Positions 34,936-41,836 of a DNA stretch of 64,000 nt are shown in pieces. Every line of letters starts with the position of its first letter. The stretch's first letter is position 1. The position numbers and the translations under genes are program-made. The notes under the pieces are model-generated. The model did no database searches. It saw only the letters and a list, made by a program, of their open reading frames with translations, and was not told the DNA's origin. The DNA is from Bordetella parapertussis (GTDB lineage Bacteria > Pseudomonadota > Gammaproteobacteria > Burkholderiales > Burkholderiaceae_C), in the NCBI GenBank assembly GCA_945870575.1, contig CAMBSK010000010.1, positions 1-64,000 of the forward strand, written 5' to 3'.

Positions 34936-35007
34936 TCACAGACCTGCTTGCTTCAAGATGCTGCGAATCGTTGATAGAGGCAAGTCTTTACGCGGTGTCG
35001 CATAGCG
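34936..35007 (-). pseudogene. hicA: C-terminal relic of a HicA toxin
   Basis: In the minus-strand frame ending at the TGA at 34936-34938, the codons read RKDLPLSTIRSILKQAGL with RYATP before it, followed by stop. This matches the C-terminal helix of HicA toxins (typically KDLPxGTxRSILKQAGL). It lies 22 bases upstream of the HicB start, where hicA is expected. The frame cannot be followed upstream into a GSHH catalytic region, so the toxin body is gone. The remaining bases to 35155 are AT-rich, with nothing recognisable. Confidence 0.7.
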
Positions 35008-35258
35008 CCTGACAGATGAACACTCCAGAGGATCATAAAAAAGATCCCATAAAAATAAAAATTCTTCTTTTTTGAGTCTATAGTAATTACAAATAACAGA
35101 CATCCGCACTTGATCGAGTAAAAGGGTTTACTGCGAAGAAGGAGCATCGGGGTTCATGGCACATTTAAATCTGTACAAAAACACAGCATATAAAACTGTT
35201 TACCAAGGCGCAAGCGCCTTGCAGCCATTTCATCAAAAAGATTTATTGACTCGGCTCG

Positions 35259-35329
35259 GATGTATCAACTGGATTTTGAGGGATACATCACGTTTGGCCT
35301 CTCTCCTTGCCGGTGAGAGAGGTCTTTTC
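35259..35329 (+). promoter_or_regulatory. Two-hairpin leader before the lipoprotein operon, second hairpin terminator-like
   Basis: The first element is a perfect 8-bp inverted repeat, GATGTATC (35259-35266) with GATACATC (35282-35289). The second is a strong stem (CCTCTCTCC at 35298-35306 with GGTGAGAGAGG at 35312-35322) followed by TCTTTTC. The start codon of the lipoprotein gene lies 30 bases further. The layout suggests transcription attenuation or, more simply, an old terminator of an upstream unit. A weak 68-codon ORF (35156-35362) runs through it. Confidence 0.5.
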
Positions 35330-35358
35330 AGTTTCGGCAATTACCTGGGAGTTTCAAC

Positions 35359-35934
35359 ATGAAAATTCAACATCTCTTAATCTCAGCAATTGCAGCGGTT
35401 CTTCTGTCTGGCTGTGGATCCATTCCACCACTGAATTTCTCAGTGCCAAATGTAGGAATATCCCAGAAGAAGATATATGCCGAAATGAAGTCGATGACCG
35501 TAACCATTGCCCGTCCCGATGAAAAGACTGGTGAGCTACCTGTCGGAATGGAACAGATGGTGCCGCAGCTTTGGCAGACTGCGTTGACCGAGGCATTGAA
35601 CAAGATGGCAATCTTCCAAGACGACGCAACAAAGAAGGTCAATGTGTCGGTGAAGATTCTTAAGCTCTCCCCTCCCGGTGCTGGTGCATCTATGACGACT
35701 GCCACGGCTGCTCGTTACGAGATTATCGATCGTAAGACGGGGGACATCATCTTCACGCAAGACATTTCCGCCTCCGGAACTACTCCTTATGATTACGCCT
35801 TTCTTGGGGTTGCCCGTGCTCAAGAATCCATCAATCGCGCTGTCCAGAACAACATCACACAGTTTCTCCAAGCCCTCGAAACGGTCGATATTCAAAAGCC
35901 GATGTTTCCAGCCAAAGTTGGGGGAGTCAAGTGA
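35359..35934 (+). CDS. Hypothetical lipoprotein (first gene of a three-gene envelope operon)
   Basis: A 191-aa predicted lipoprotein: signal sequence MKIQHLLISAIAAVLLSGCG with the lipobox Cys at about residue 19. The mature part (QLWQTALTEALNKMAIFQDDATKKVNVSVKILKL, ARYEIIDRKTGDIIFTQDI) has the pattern of small alpha/beta envelope lipoproteins in which one strand/helix half resembles YajG or penicillin-binding-activator-type folds. I do not recognise a named family. The next gene starts within its stop codon (TGATG). Codon use looks less GC-rich than in the his genes, which suggests transfer. Confidence 0.75.
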   Translation: MKIQHLLISAIAAVLLSGCGSIPPLNFSVPNVGISQKKIYAEMKSMTVTIARPDEKTGELPVGMEQMVPQLWQTALTEALNKMAIFQDDATKKVNVSVKILKLSPPGAGASMTTATAARYEIIDRKTGDIIFTQDISASGTTPYDYAFLGVARAQESINRAVQNNITQFLQALETVDIQKPMFPAKVGGVK

Positions 35935-36398
35935 TGAGGGCTTTTGTTTACTTGTGCGCGGCACTCATCACGCTTGGCGGATGCGCCCATAACATCTCAC
36001 CGCAGACGTACTCGGTTGGATCAGTCGGGCAAGTCAATCGAACCGTGCCCGCCACTATCATAAGTGCGCGAGAAGTCGACGTTGCTGGAACCACTGGCGT
36101 AGGGGACGGTGCCGGCACTGCGGCAGGCGCTGTTGTCGGATCGGCGGCAGGTGGCAACAACACCCGGGGCAACATTGTGGGTGCAATCGGCGGAGCTGTT
36201 GTAGGTGGCATCGCCGGGGCGGCAATCGAGTCCAATGCCACAAAACAGAAGGGAATGGAGTATGTGGTCGAAACAGAGAACGGCAATCTCATGACCATCG
36301 TTCAGGGCACAGAATTGATCTTCGCGGCAGGCCAAAATGTTCTTGTGCTGTATGGCTCTCCTTCTCGTTTGATTGCCGACCCGAGAGCAAAGCGATGA
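35934..36398 (+). CDS. Glycine-zipper outer-membrane lipoprotein (SlyB/Pcp-like)
   Basis: A 154-aa predicted lipoprotein. The signal sequence ends LITLGGCAHN, with lipobox Cys at about residue 17. A glycine-zipper double span follows (GAGTAAGAVVGSAAGG and IVGAIGGAVVGGIAGAAIES), and then a short beta domain (MEYVVETENGNLMTIVQG) as in SlyB/17-kDa antigen proteins. Such proteins sit in the outer membrane or bridge it. The ATG at 35934 shares a base with the preceding stop. The following 29-codon gene overlaps its stop by ATGA, so all three are translationally coupled. Confidence 0.82.
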   Translation: MRAFVYLCAALITLGGCAHNISPQTYSVGSVGQVNRTVPATIISAREVDVAGTTGVGDGAGTAAGAVVGSAAGGNNTRGNIVGAIGGAVVGGIAGAAIESNATKQKGMEYVVETENGNLMTIVQGTELIFAAGQNVLVLYGSPSRLIADPRAKR

Positions 36399-36484
36399 AC
36401 AAAAAACTCATGTTCATCGCGCTCTTAGTTGTTGCTATTGTTGTCGCAATATTTGTGTTGGCCCCAACCGCATTCATCTTTTAA
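36395..36484 (+). CDS. 29-residue single-span membrane micro-protein
   Basis: The ATG at 36395 overlaps the stop of the glycine-zipper gene (ATGA) and opens 29 codons ending TAA at 36484. The product starts MNKKLMFIALLVVAIVVAIF and continues VLAPTAFIF: two lysines at the N-terminus, then an unbroken hydrophobic stretch, the layout of a small inner-membrane protein with its N-terminus inside. It could alternatively be a signal-peptide-only remnant of a truncated gene. The coupling overlap and clean composition argue for a real gene. No family is recognised. Confidence 0.55.
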   Translation: MNKKLMFIALLVVAIVVAIFVLAPTAFIF

Positions 36485-36500
36485 TCGCCTTGAACGAGAG

Positions 36501-36583
36501 GCCCAACCCGGCAGTCGAGAGGACCTGCGCGAAAAGCCGCACAGCTACCCTGACCTTGGAAGTTAGGAACAAAATCGTTAGGC
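36501..36583 (+). other. attC-like (integron cassette recombination) site, probably degenerate
   Basis: GCCCAAC (36501-36507) fits the R'' core RYYYAAC. GTTAGGC (36577-36583) fits the R' core GTTRRRY and pairs with it at 6 of 7 bases by Watson-Crick plus one wobble position. A second, imperfect core GTTAGGA lies at 36562-36568. Between them an imperfect stem (CTGCGC near 36525 with GCACAG near 36538) sits where the L arms and loop of attC sites lie. It begins 16 bases after the stop of the micro-protein gene, the usual place for an attC. No integrase gene is in the window. Confidence 0.45.
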
Positions 36584-36624
36584 GGACCAGAATATTTTCA
36601 ATAAATCTAAACAGTACTGCGATC

Positions 36625-36863
36625 ATGAAAACGCAACTTTTACAGCAAGCAAGCATGCTCAATGTTTACGAGCAGATCGAACTGGCCGAGGCTAAATGGG
36701 ACGGAATAGTCTGTCGTGGTTTAGTGCCATCGTTGCATAGGCGCAGAAAATGGAATTAGACCGCTGTTTCGCAGACCATCTTTCAAGTCCCGATGATGTC
36801 ATTGCATGGGATGAAGTAAAAGCAACTGCTCTTGCCAGCATCAGGCAATGTAACTATCCTTAG
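36625..36863 (+). pseudogene. Frameshifted addiction-module antitoxin (TIGR02574-like)
   Basis: Two frames together reconstruct one small antitoxin of the addiction module component family. Frame one, from the ATG at 36625, reads MKTQLLQQASMLNVYEQIEL and continues to AKWDGIVCRGLVP before a stop at 36759. Frame two (36750-36863) continues with ELDRCFADHLSSPDDVIAWD and EVKATAL to a stop at 36863. The family normally has these two halves contiguous in about 70-75 residues. A small indel near 36735-36750 explains the break. No partner toxin follows. Confidence 0.72.
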
Positions 36864-36959
36864 CTTTTCATCATGCCGCCTGTGGAGAATTCATCGAAGC
36901 AACTGCAAGTGGATAGTCGCTAGCATTCGCAAATGGCCAGATCAGCACGGAGTAGAACC

Positions 36960-37178
36960 ATGAACACAATGACTGTTGACGGCTTTAACGCCAAGATTGA
37001 ATATGACGAAAAGCTTGATCTCTTTCGCGGGGAAATTTTGGGTCTCAACGGTGGCGCAGATTACTATGGAAAGAACCCCAAGGAGTTACGTGCTGAGTTC
37101 AAAAAATCTTTGCAAGTTTTCCTAGACGTGTGCAAAGAAAAAGGCATAGAGCCCAAAAGAAATTTTTTGGGCAAATAG
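36960..37178 (+). CDS. HicB-like antitoxin, C-terminally short, without HicA
   Basis: A 72-aa protein with the HicB core (MTVDGFNAKIEYDEKLDLFRGEILGLNGGADYYGKNPKEL, then KKSLQVFLDVCKEKGIEP). Relatives usually continue about 40 residues into a ribbon-helix-helix DNA-binding domain. Here the frame stops right after KRNFLGK, so DNA binding is probably lost. A GGAG site 8 bases before the ATG at 36960 is good, so it may still be expressed. No hicA-like gene is on either side. Confidence 0.68.
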   Translation: MNTMTVDGFNAKIEYDEKLDLFRGEILGLNGGADYYGKNPKELRAEFKKSLQVFLDVCKEKGIEPKRNFLGK

Positions 37179-37231
37179 AAATGAAGCCACTGTATCCGCT
37201 GTAAAAATTCCGTAATGAGTAGCCATATCCA

Positions 37232-37513
37232 ATCAACTACACGATTGAATGCGAGCAAGAAGTCGTTGGTCGTTGGCTGGCTGAAGTCATTGAATTACCG
37301 GGCGTGCTGGCCTATGGAGCAACAAAAAACGAAGCCATCGTTAAATTCGAAACCCTTGCCATGAATGTCAACGCTGAATTTGAACCCAAGTCAAAAGCGC
37401 AGGAAGCATGGCAGGCACTTGCTGCCAGTCGCAAAGAAGATGTCCGCAGTGGCAAAGTTTCGATGGTTCTTGAAAGTGAAGCACTAGCCCGAGTCAGAGC
37501 CCGCCTCAAGTGA
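37232..37513 (+). pseudogene. HicB-like antitoxin whose start codon has become ATC
   Basis: The frame reads (ATC)NYTIECEQEVVGRWLAEVIE, then LPGVLAYGATKNEAIVKFETLA, a textbook HicB N-terminus that normally begins MNYTIECE. The codon at the expected start (37232-37234) is ATC, an in-frame TAG lies 3 codons before it, and no ATG replaces it. A GTG at 37304 would remove the first strand. The C-terminal 40 residues (EAWQALAASRKEDVRSGKVS...) do not look like HicB and may be a fusion with another antitoxin tail. It is called inactivated at initiation, though rare AUC initiation is not excluded. Confidence 0.65.
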
Positions 37514-37581
37514 GCTAATGGCTATGTGCTGGACAGCAGTTTTTAATTCAATTCTTTGACGATTAATGCTAGTAGTTGCCC

Positions 37582-37809
37582 ATGGATTCTGCAACTATCA
37601 CCAGCCAAGCCCTCTCACTTCCCGCGCAACAACGTGCGGAATTAGCAGCGCAGCTCTTATCCAGCTTGGATGCATTGACCGAGACCGAAATTGAAGCGCT
37701 TTGGTTACAGGAAGCTGCAAACCGTGCTTCGCAAATGGATCAAGGCTTATCCAAACGCATACCTGCTGAGGAAGTGCGACTCCAAGCAAATGCATTGCTC
37801 ATAGGATAG
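37582..37809 (+). CDS. Addiction-module antitoxin component (TIGR02574-like), toxin mostly deleted
   Basis: A 75-aa antitoxin of the putative addiction module component family: LPAQQRAELAAQLLSSLDALTETEIEALWLQEAANRASQM, ending with IPAEEVRLQANALLIG. Its gene is intact. The downstream RelE/ParE-type toxin that should follow is reduced to a 25-codon tail that overlaps the antitoxin stop (37806-37883). The antitoxin therefore seems to be an orphan. A second broken member of the same family lies at 36625-36863. Confidence 0.75.
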   Translation: MDSATITSQALSLPAQQRAELAAQLLSSLDALTETEIEALWLQEAANRASQMDQGLSKRIPAEEVRLQANALLIG

Positions 37810-37883
37810 TCGGCACAGACATTGAAGTCCTAGTGGTTGCTCCGCACCGGCGGCGTCCAGGTTACTGGGTGGAGCGTATTTAA
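37806..37883 (+). pseudogene. C-terminal relic of a RelE/ParE toxin
   Basis: In the frame overlapping the antitoxin stop, the codons read IVGTDIEVLVVAPHRRRPGY followed by WVERI and stop. This is the hallmark last strand and tail of RelE/ParE toxins partnered with this antitoxin family (usually VLAVAHxRRRPGYW). About 70 N-terminal residues are missing through a deletion that abuts the antitoxin gene, so no toxin can be made. Confidence 0.7.
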
Positions 37884-37950
37884 CAATACACACTAAGCGC
37901 AAATGCCCAGCTTAATCACCACAATCAGCCAGCCCTTAACATCTCCCCCT

Positions 37951-38361
37951 ATGAATTGGCTTGATCACATCAAATGGGACACGCAAGGTCTGGTGCCCGT
38001 CATCGCGCAAGAGCAGGGCAGCAAAGACGTGCTGATGTTCGCCTGGATGAACCGCGAGGCGTTGCAACTCACCGCCGAGCAGGGCCGCGCTGTCTATTTC
38101 AGCCGCTCGCGCAACAAACTTTGGTTCAAGGGCGAAGAATCCGGCCATGTGCAACTGGTGCATGACATTCGCCTCGACTGCGACAATGACGTGGTGCTGC
38201 TCAGCGTCACGCAAACCGGCCACGACCCGGGCATCGCTTGTCACACCGGCCGCCACAGTTGCTTTTTTCAGCGCTGGCAGACCGGCCCAGACGGCGGTCA
38301 ATGGTTGAGCACCGAGCCTGTGTTGCAAGACCCCGCCCTTATTTATAAGAAAACACCATGA
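37951..38361 (+). CDS. hisI: Phosphoribosyl-AMP cyclohydrolase
   Basis: A 136-aa monofunctional PRA-CH, step 3 of histidine synthesis. The family start [20 protein letters not shown], the AWMNREAL segment, and the metal-binding residues [13 protein letters not shown] and [13 protein letters not shown] are seen. The ATG at 37951 fits the family; an upstream in-frame ATG at 37903 would add 16 atypical residues. hisE overlaps its stop by ATGA. It is cut off from hisF by the 4.1-kb island, so it probably needs its own promoter, which I could not identify. Confidence 0.96.
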   Translation: MNWLDHIKWDTQGLVPVIAQEQGSKDVLMFAWMNREALQLTAEQGRAVYFSRSRNKLWFKGEESGHVQLVHDIRLDCDNDVVLLSVTQTGHDPGIACHTGRHSCFFQRWQTGPDGGQWLSTEPVLQDPALIYKKTP

Positions 38362-38726
38362 ATACCATCGACAGCCTGATGCGCTTGGCCGCTGTGATCG
38401 AAAGCCGCAAACCGGCCAACGGCGGTAACCCGGATGCCAGTTACGTGGCGCGCTTGCTGCACAAGGGGCCGGACGCGTTTTTAAAGAAAATCGGCGAAGA
38501 GGCCACCGAAACCGTGATGGCCGCCAAGGACTTGAGCCACGGCAGCGAGTCGCAGCATTTGGTGAATGAAATGGCCGATTTGTGGTTTCACTGCATGGTG
38601 GCGCTGGCGCATTACGACCTGAGTCCGGCAGATGTGATCAACGAATTGGCGCGCCGCGAAGGCCTGGGCGGCTTGGAAGAAAAAGCTTTGCGCAAAGCCT
38701 TGCAGCGTGAATCAGGAGAAGATTGA
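38358..38726 (+). CDS. hisE: Phosphoribosyl-ATP pyrophosphatase
   Basis: A 122-aa PRA-PH, step 2 of histidine synthesis, an all-alpha NTP pyrophosphatase. The motif [15 protein letters not shown] followed by [17 protein letters not shown] carries the EExxE and ExxD metal ligands. It overlaps hisI by 4 bases and is followed without gap by a HIT-family gene. Confidence 0.97.
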   Translation: MNTIDSLMRLAAVIESRKPANGGNPDASYVARLLHKGPDAFLKKIGEEATETVMAAKDLSHGSESQHLVNEMADLWFHCMVALAHYDLSPADVINELARREGLGGLEEKALRKALQRESGED

Positions 38727-39092
38727 ATGAGCGACACGCAAGACCCGAACTGCATTTTTTGCAAAATCATTCAGGGCAAGATTCCTTCGCGCAAAGTGTA
38801 TGAAGACGACGATATGTTCGCGTTTCACGACATCAACCCGTGGGCACCGGTGCATTTTTTGGTGATCCCCAAACTGCATATCCCTTCGATGGCGCAGGTT
38901 ACCGAATCGCACGCAGCCTTGCTCGGGCGCATGCTCATCAAGGTTCCACAACTGGCTTTGCAAGAAGGCGTCAGCCCCTACCCCGAGGGTGGTTTTCGTC
39001 TGGTAACCAACACCGGCGCCGAGGGCGGGCAGGAAGTTCACCACCTGCATTGGCATGTCATGGGCGGTCCGCGCCCATGGTTGCGCGGCTGA
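38727..39092 (+). CDS. hinT: HIT-family purine nucleoside phosphoramidase (HinT-like)
   Basis: A 121-aa histidine-triad hydrolase that cleaves AMP phosphoramidates. The C-terminal [10 protein letters not shown] motif is the active triad, and the N-terminal [20 protein letters not shown] is typical. Its ATG directly follows the hisE stop, and this hisIE-HIT-tatABC order is shared by many beta-proteobacteria. Confidence 0.95.
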   Translation: MSDTQDPNCIFCKIIQGKIPSRKVYEDDDMFAFHDINPWAPVHFLVIPKLHIPSMAQVTESHAALLGRMLIKVPQLALQEGVSPYPEGGFRLVTNTGAEGGQEVHHLHWHVMGGPRPWLRG

Positions 39093-39127
39093 GACTAGAA
39101 TTCCATCAGTTCATTGAGGAGCATCCC

Positions 39128-39382
39128 ATGGGGTCATTTTCTGTTTGGCATTGGTTAATTGTTTTATTGATTGTGGTTTTGGTCTTCGGCACCAAAAAAT
39201 TGAAAAGCCTGGGCGGTGACCTGGGCGGGGCAGTCAAAGGCTTTAAAGACGGTATCAAGGACGGCGCTGCCGCCCCGACCGAAGAAAAACCTGCCGCACC
39301 GGCACAGCAAGTCGCTGGCGCAGCGCCTGCACAGACAGCTGACAAGGCGACCATTGATGTGGAAGCCAAAAGCAAGTCATGA
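39128..39382 (+). CDS. tatA: Sec-independent translocase subunit TatA
   Basis: An 84-aa pore-forming Tat subunit. One N-terminal membrane span ([20 protein letters not shown]) is followed by an amphipathic helix ([20 protein letters not shown]) and an acidic/alanine tail. The ATG at 39128, preceded by GAGGAGC, gives the family start MGSFSVWHW. It is the first gene of tatABC; the Rieske protein encoded at 43.8 kb is a probable substrate. Confidence 0.95.
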   Translation: MGSFSVWHWLIVLLIVVLVFGTKKLKSLGGDLGGAVKGFKDGIKDGAAAPTEEKPAAPAQQVAGAAPAQTADKATIDVEAKSKS

Positions 39383-39385
39383 TCC

Positions 39386-39877
39386 ATGTTTGATTTAGAC
39401 GTCTCCAAACTGGCGGTGATCGGCGCAGTAGCGCTGGTCGTCATCGGTCCGGAGAAAATGCCGCGCGTGGCCCGCACAATCGGAACCATGCTTGGCAAAG
39501 CGCAGCGTTACGTGTCTGATGTCAAAGCCGAGGTCAACCGCGCCATGGAAATGGAAGACCTGAAGAAAATGAAGGAAACCATGGACTCGGCCATGACGGA
39601 TGTGCAGTCCAGCGTGTTGAATGCCACCACGCAGCTGAACCAAGGCATGGCTGAGCTTGGTCAGGAAGCAACAGCGTCCGACAATAACAATGCATTCCTT
39701 CCTTATTGGCAGCCGCAACAACCCGAGTACAAACACCCCGGCAAAAACTGGCGGCTTAAGCGTTCAGCCATGCCGCAGTGGTACAAAGCGCGCCAAGGCG
39801 TGCGTACCAAAGCTTTGTCGGGTGCCGCGCGTGTCGCCCGTTTCCGTCCGTCTGCAACAGGTTCAAACAGGTTTTGA
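39386..39877 (+). CDS. tatB: Sec-independent translocase subunit TatB
   Basis: A 163-aa TatB, which forms the twin-arginine receptor with TatC. An N-terminal span ([20 protein letters not shown]) contains the conserved glutamate in [13 protein letters not shown] just after it. A long helical region follows ([20 protein letters not shown]). It starts 3 bases after the tatA stop. Confidence 0.95.
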   Translation: MFDLDVSKLAVIGAVALVVIGPEKMPRVARTIGTMLGKAQRYVSDVKAEVNRAMEMEDLKKMKETMDSAMTDVQSSVLNATTQLNQGMAELGQEATASDNNNAFLPYWQPQQPEYKHPGKNWRLKRSAMPQWYKARQGVRTKALSGAARVARFRPSATGSNRF

Positions 39878-39883
39878 TGACAT

Positions 39884-40681
39884 ATGTCTGACTCAGGTTC
39901 GCAGGACACGGATACGCTGAAAGCTTCCGAACAACCGTTTGTTCAGCACCTCAAGGAGTTGCGTGACCGTATGGTCAAGTCGTTCATTGGGGTTGCGGTG
40001 ATGTGCGCCATTCTCAGCATATTCCCCGGCCCGGCCCAGTTGTACGACCTGTTGGCCGCTCCTTTGGTAGCGCAACTGCCCCAAGGCACTAACTTGATAG
40101 CCACCTCGGTGATTTCGCCGTTTCTGGTGCCGCTCAAAATCATGCTGATGGCGGCTTTTCTGCTGGCGCTGCCGGTGGTGCTCTACCAGGCTTGGGCCTT
40201 CGTCGCGCCTGGTTTGTATGCCCATGAAAAGCGTCTTGTGATGCCGTTGGTCATGTCCAGCACCATTTTGTTTTTCATCGGTGTGGCATTTTGTTACTTC
40301 TTTGTGTTCGGGCAGGTGTTCAAGTTCATTCAAAGCTTTGCGCCGAAAAGCATCACGGCCGCACCTGACATCGAAGCCTATTTGAGTTTTGTGATGACCA
40401 TGTTTATCGCCTTCGGCCTGGCCTTCGAAGTGCCGATTGTGGTGATTGTGCTGGCGCGCATGGGCTTGGTCACCATTGAAAAACTCAAAGCTTTTCGCTC
40501 TTATTTCATTGTGCTGGCTTTCATCATCGCGGCCATCGTCACACCGCCGGATGTGGTGTCGCAGTTGGCCTTGGCCATTCCCATGGTCATTCTTTATGAG
40601 GTCGGTATCTGGGCTGCGCAGATATTCATGAAGCACACCAAGGCGCCGGAAGACCAAGAAACGCCTGCCGGCGGCGCCTGA
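39884..40681 (+). CDS. tatC: Sec-independent translocase subunit TatC
   Basis: A 265-aa six-span inner-membrane protein that recognises twin-arginine signals. The N-terminal QPFVQHLKELRDRMVKS motif, the AFVAPGLYAHEKR loop and the FGLAFEVPIVV span with its conserved glutamate are all seen. It is the third gene of the tat operon. The protease gene begins 2 bases after its stop. Confidence 0.96.
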   Translation: MSDSGSQDTDTLKASEQPFVQHLKELRDRMVKSFIGVAVMCAILSIFPGPAQLYDLLAAPLVAQLPQGTNLIATSVISPFLVPLKIMLMAAFLLALPVVLYQAWAFVAPGLYAHEKRLVMPLVMSSTILFFIGVAFCYFFVFGQVFKFIQSFAPKSITAAPDIEAYLSFVMTMFIAFGLAFEVPIVVIVLARMGLVTIEKLKAFRSYFIVLAFIIAAIVTPPDVVSQLALAIPMVILYEVGIWAAQIFMKHTKAPEDQETPAGGA

Positions 40682-40683
40682 AG

Positions 40684-41835
40684 ATGCGCAGACTGTGGTT
40701 GTTGTTTTCCCAGACAGTGACCATTCTGGTTGCGGTCTGGTTTGTGCTGATCACCCTCAAGCCCGAGTGGTTGCAGCGACCCTCTCAATGGAATTCCAGT
40801 TTGCATGTGCTGGAGGCGCCAGACAGTGGAGCGGGTAGATCCGGCAGTTCAGGCAGTTTGCGTATGGCCGCCAAAAAAGCCTCTCCTGCCGTGGTGAGCA
40901 TCAATACGGCGTCGCGCAAGTCCAATCTGCCGGATCACGCCAAAGATCCTTGGTTTCGTTATTTCTTCGGCGACCAGGACGATGCTTCGCCGAATGCCGG
41001 TCTGGGCAGCGGGGTGATTGTCAGTACCGAAGGCTATATCCTCACCAACAACCACGTCATCGAAGCTGCCGATGAAATCACCGTCATTTTGAACGACGGC
41101 AGAAGCACGCGCGCCAAGCTGGTGGGCACCGATCCGGACACCGATCTGGCGGTATTGAAGATCAAACTCGACAATTTGCCCGTTATGGTTTTGAGCGATT
41201 CCGATCAGCTGCAAGTCGGCGATGTGGTGCTGGCTATAGGCAACCCCTTCGGTGTCGGTCAGACGGTGACCAGCGGCATCGTCTCTGCGTTGGGGCGCAA
41301 TCAGTTGGGCATCAACACCTTTGAGAACTTCATACAAACCGATGCGGCCATTAACCCGGGCAACTCGGGCGGCGCTTTGGTGGATGTGCAGGGCAACCTG
41401 CTGGGTATCAACACCGCCATTTATTCGCGCTCCGGCGGCAGCATGGGCATAGGCTTTGCTATCCCGGTCAGCACCGCGCGCCAGGTGCTTGAAGGCATAG
41501 TCAAGGAAGGCCAGGTGGTACGCGGCTGGATAGGCGTGGAACCCACTGAAATCACGCCAGATCTTGCCAAGACGTTCAATGTGCAGCGCGACAGCGGCGT
41601 CATCATCACCGGCGTTTTGCAAACCGGCCCGGCATTCAAGGCCGGTGTGCGTCCCGGCGATGTGTTGCTGGCGGTCGAAGGCCAGCAGGTGAAAAGCGTG
41701 GCCGAATTGCTTGCGCGTGTGTCGGCGCTCAAGCCCGGTCAAGCAGCGCTTGTGACGGTGTTGCGCCAAAGCGATCAAATTGATTTGACCATCACACCCG
41801 GACAACGCCCCAAGGCCAAAGTCCAGCCCCGCTGA
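40684..41835 (+). CDS. Membrane-anchored S1C serine protease (DegQ/DegS-like, one PDZ domain)
   Basis: A 383-aa envelope protease. One N-terminal span (about residues 8-25) is followed by a trypsin-like domain with the triad His in ILTNNHVIEA (about residue 124), Asp in DPDTDLAVLK (about 154) and Ser in NPGNSGGAL (about 227). A single PDZ domain (about 275-370) follows. The single PDZ and membrane anchor resemble DegS, which starts the sigma-E cascade, but beta-proteobacterial homologues of this type may act in general quality control. It is coupled to tatC. Confidence 0.93.
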   Translation: MRRLWLLFSQTVTILVAVWFVLITLKPEWLQRPSQWNSSLHVLEAPDSGAGRSGSSGSLRMAAKKASPAVVSINTASRKSNLPDHAKDPWFRYFFGDQDDASPNAGLGSGVIVSTEGYILTNNHVIEAADEITVILNDGRSTRAKLVGTDPDTDLAVLKIKLDNLPVMVLSDSDQLQVGDVVLAIGNPFGVGQTVTSGIVSALGRNQLGINTFENFIQTDAAINPGNSGGALVDVQGNLLGINTAIYSRSGGSMGIGFAIPVSTARQVLEGIVKEGQVVRGWIGVEPTEITPDLAKTFNVQRDSGVIITGVLQTGPAFKAGVRPGDVLLAVEGQQVKSVAELLARVSALKPGQAALVTVLRQSDQIDLTITPGQRPKAKVQPR

Positions 41836-41836
41836 C

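Noticed and set aside
35156..35362. A 68-codon ORF before the lipoprotein operon, as a protein-coding gene
   Set aside because: It runs through two strong inverted repeats, has no domain and an uneven composition. It is kept only as a possible leader ORF in the findings, not as a gene.
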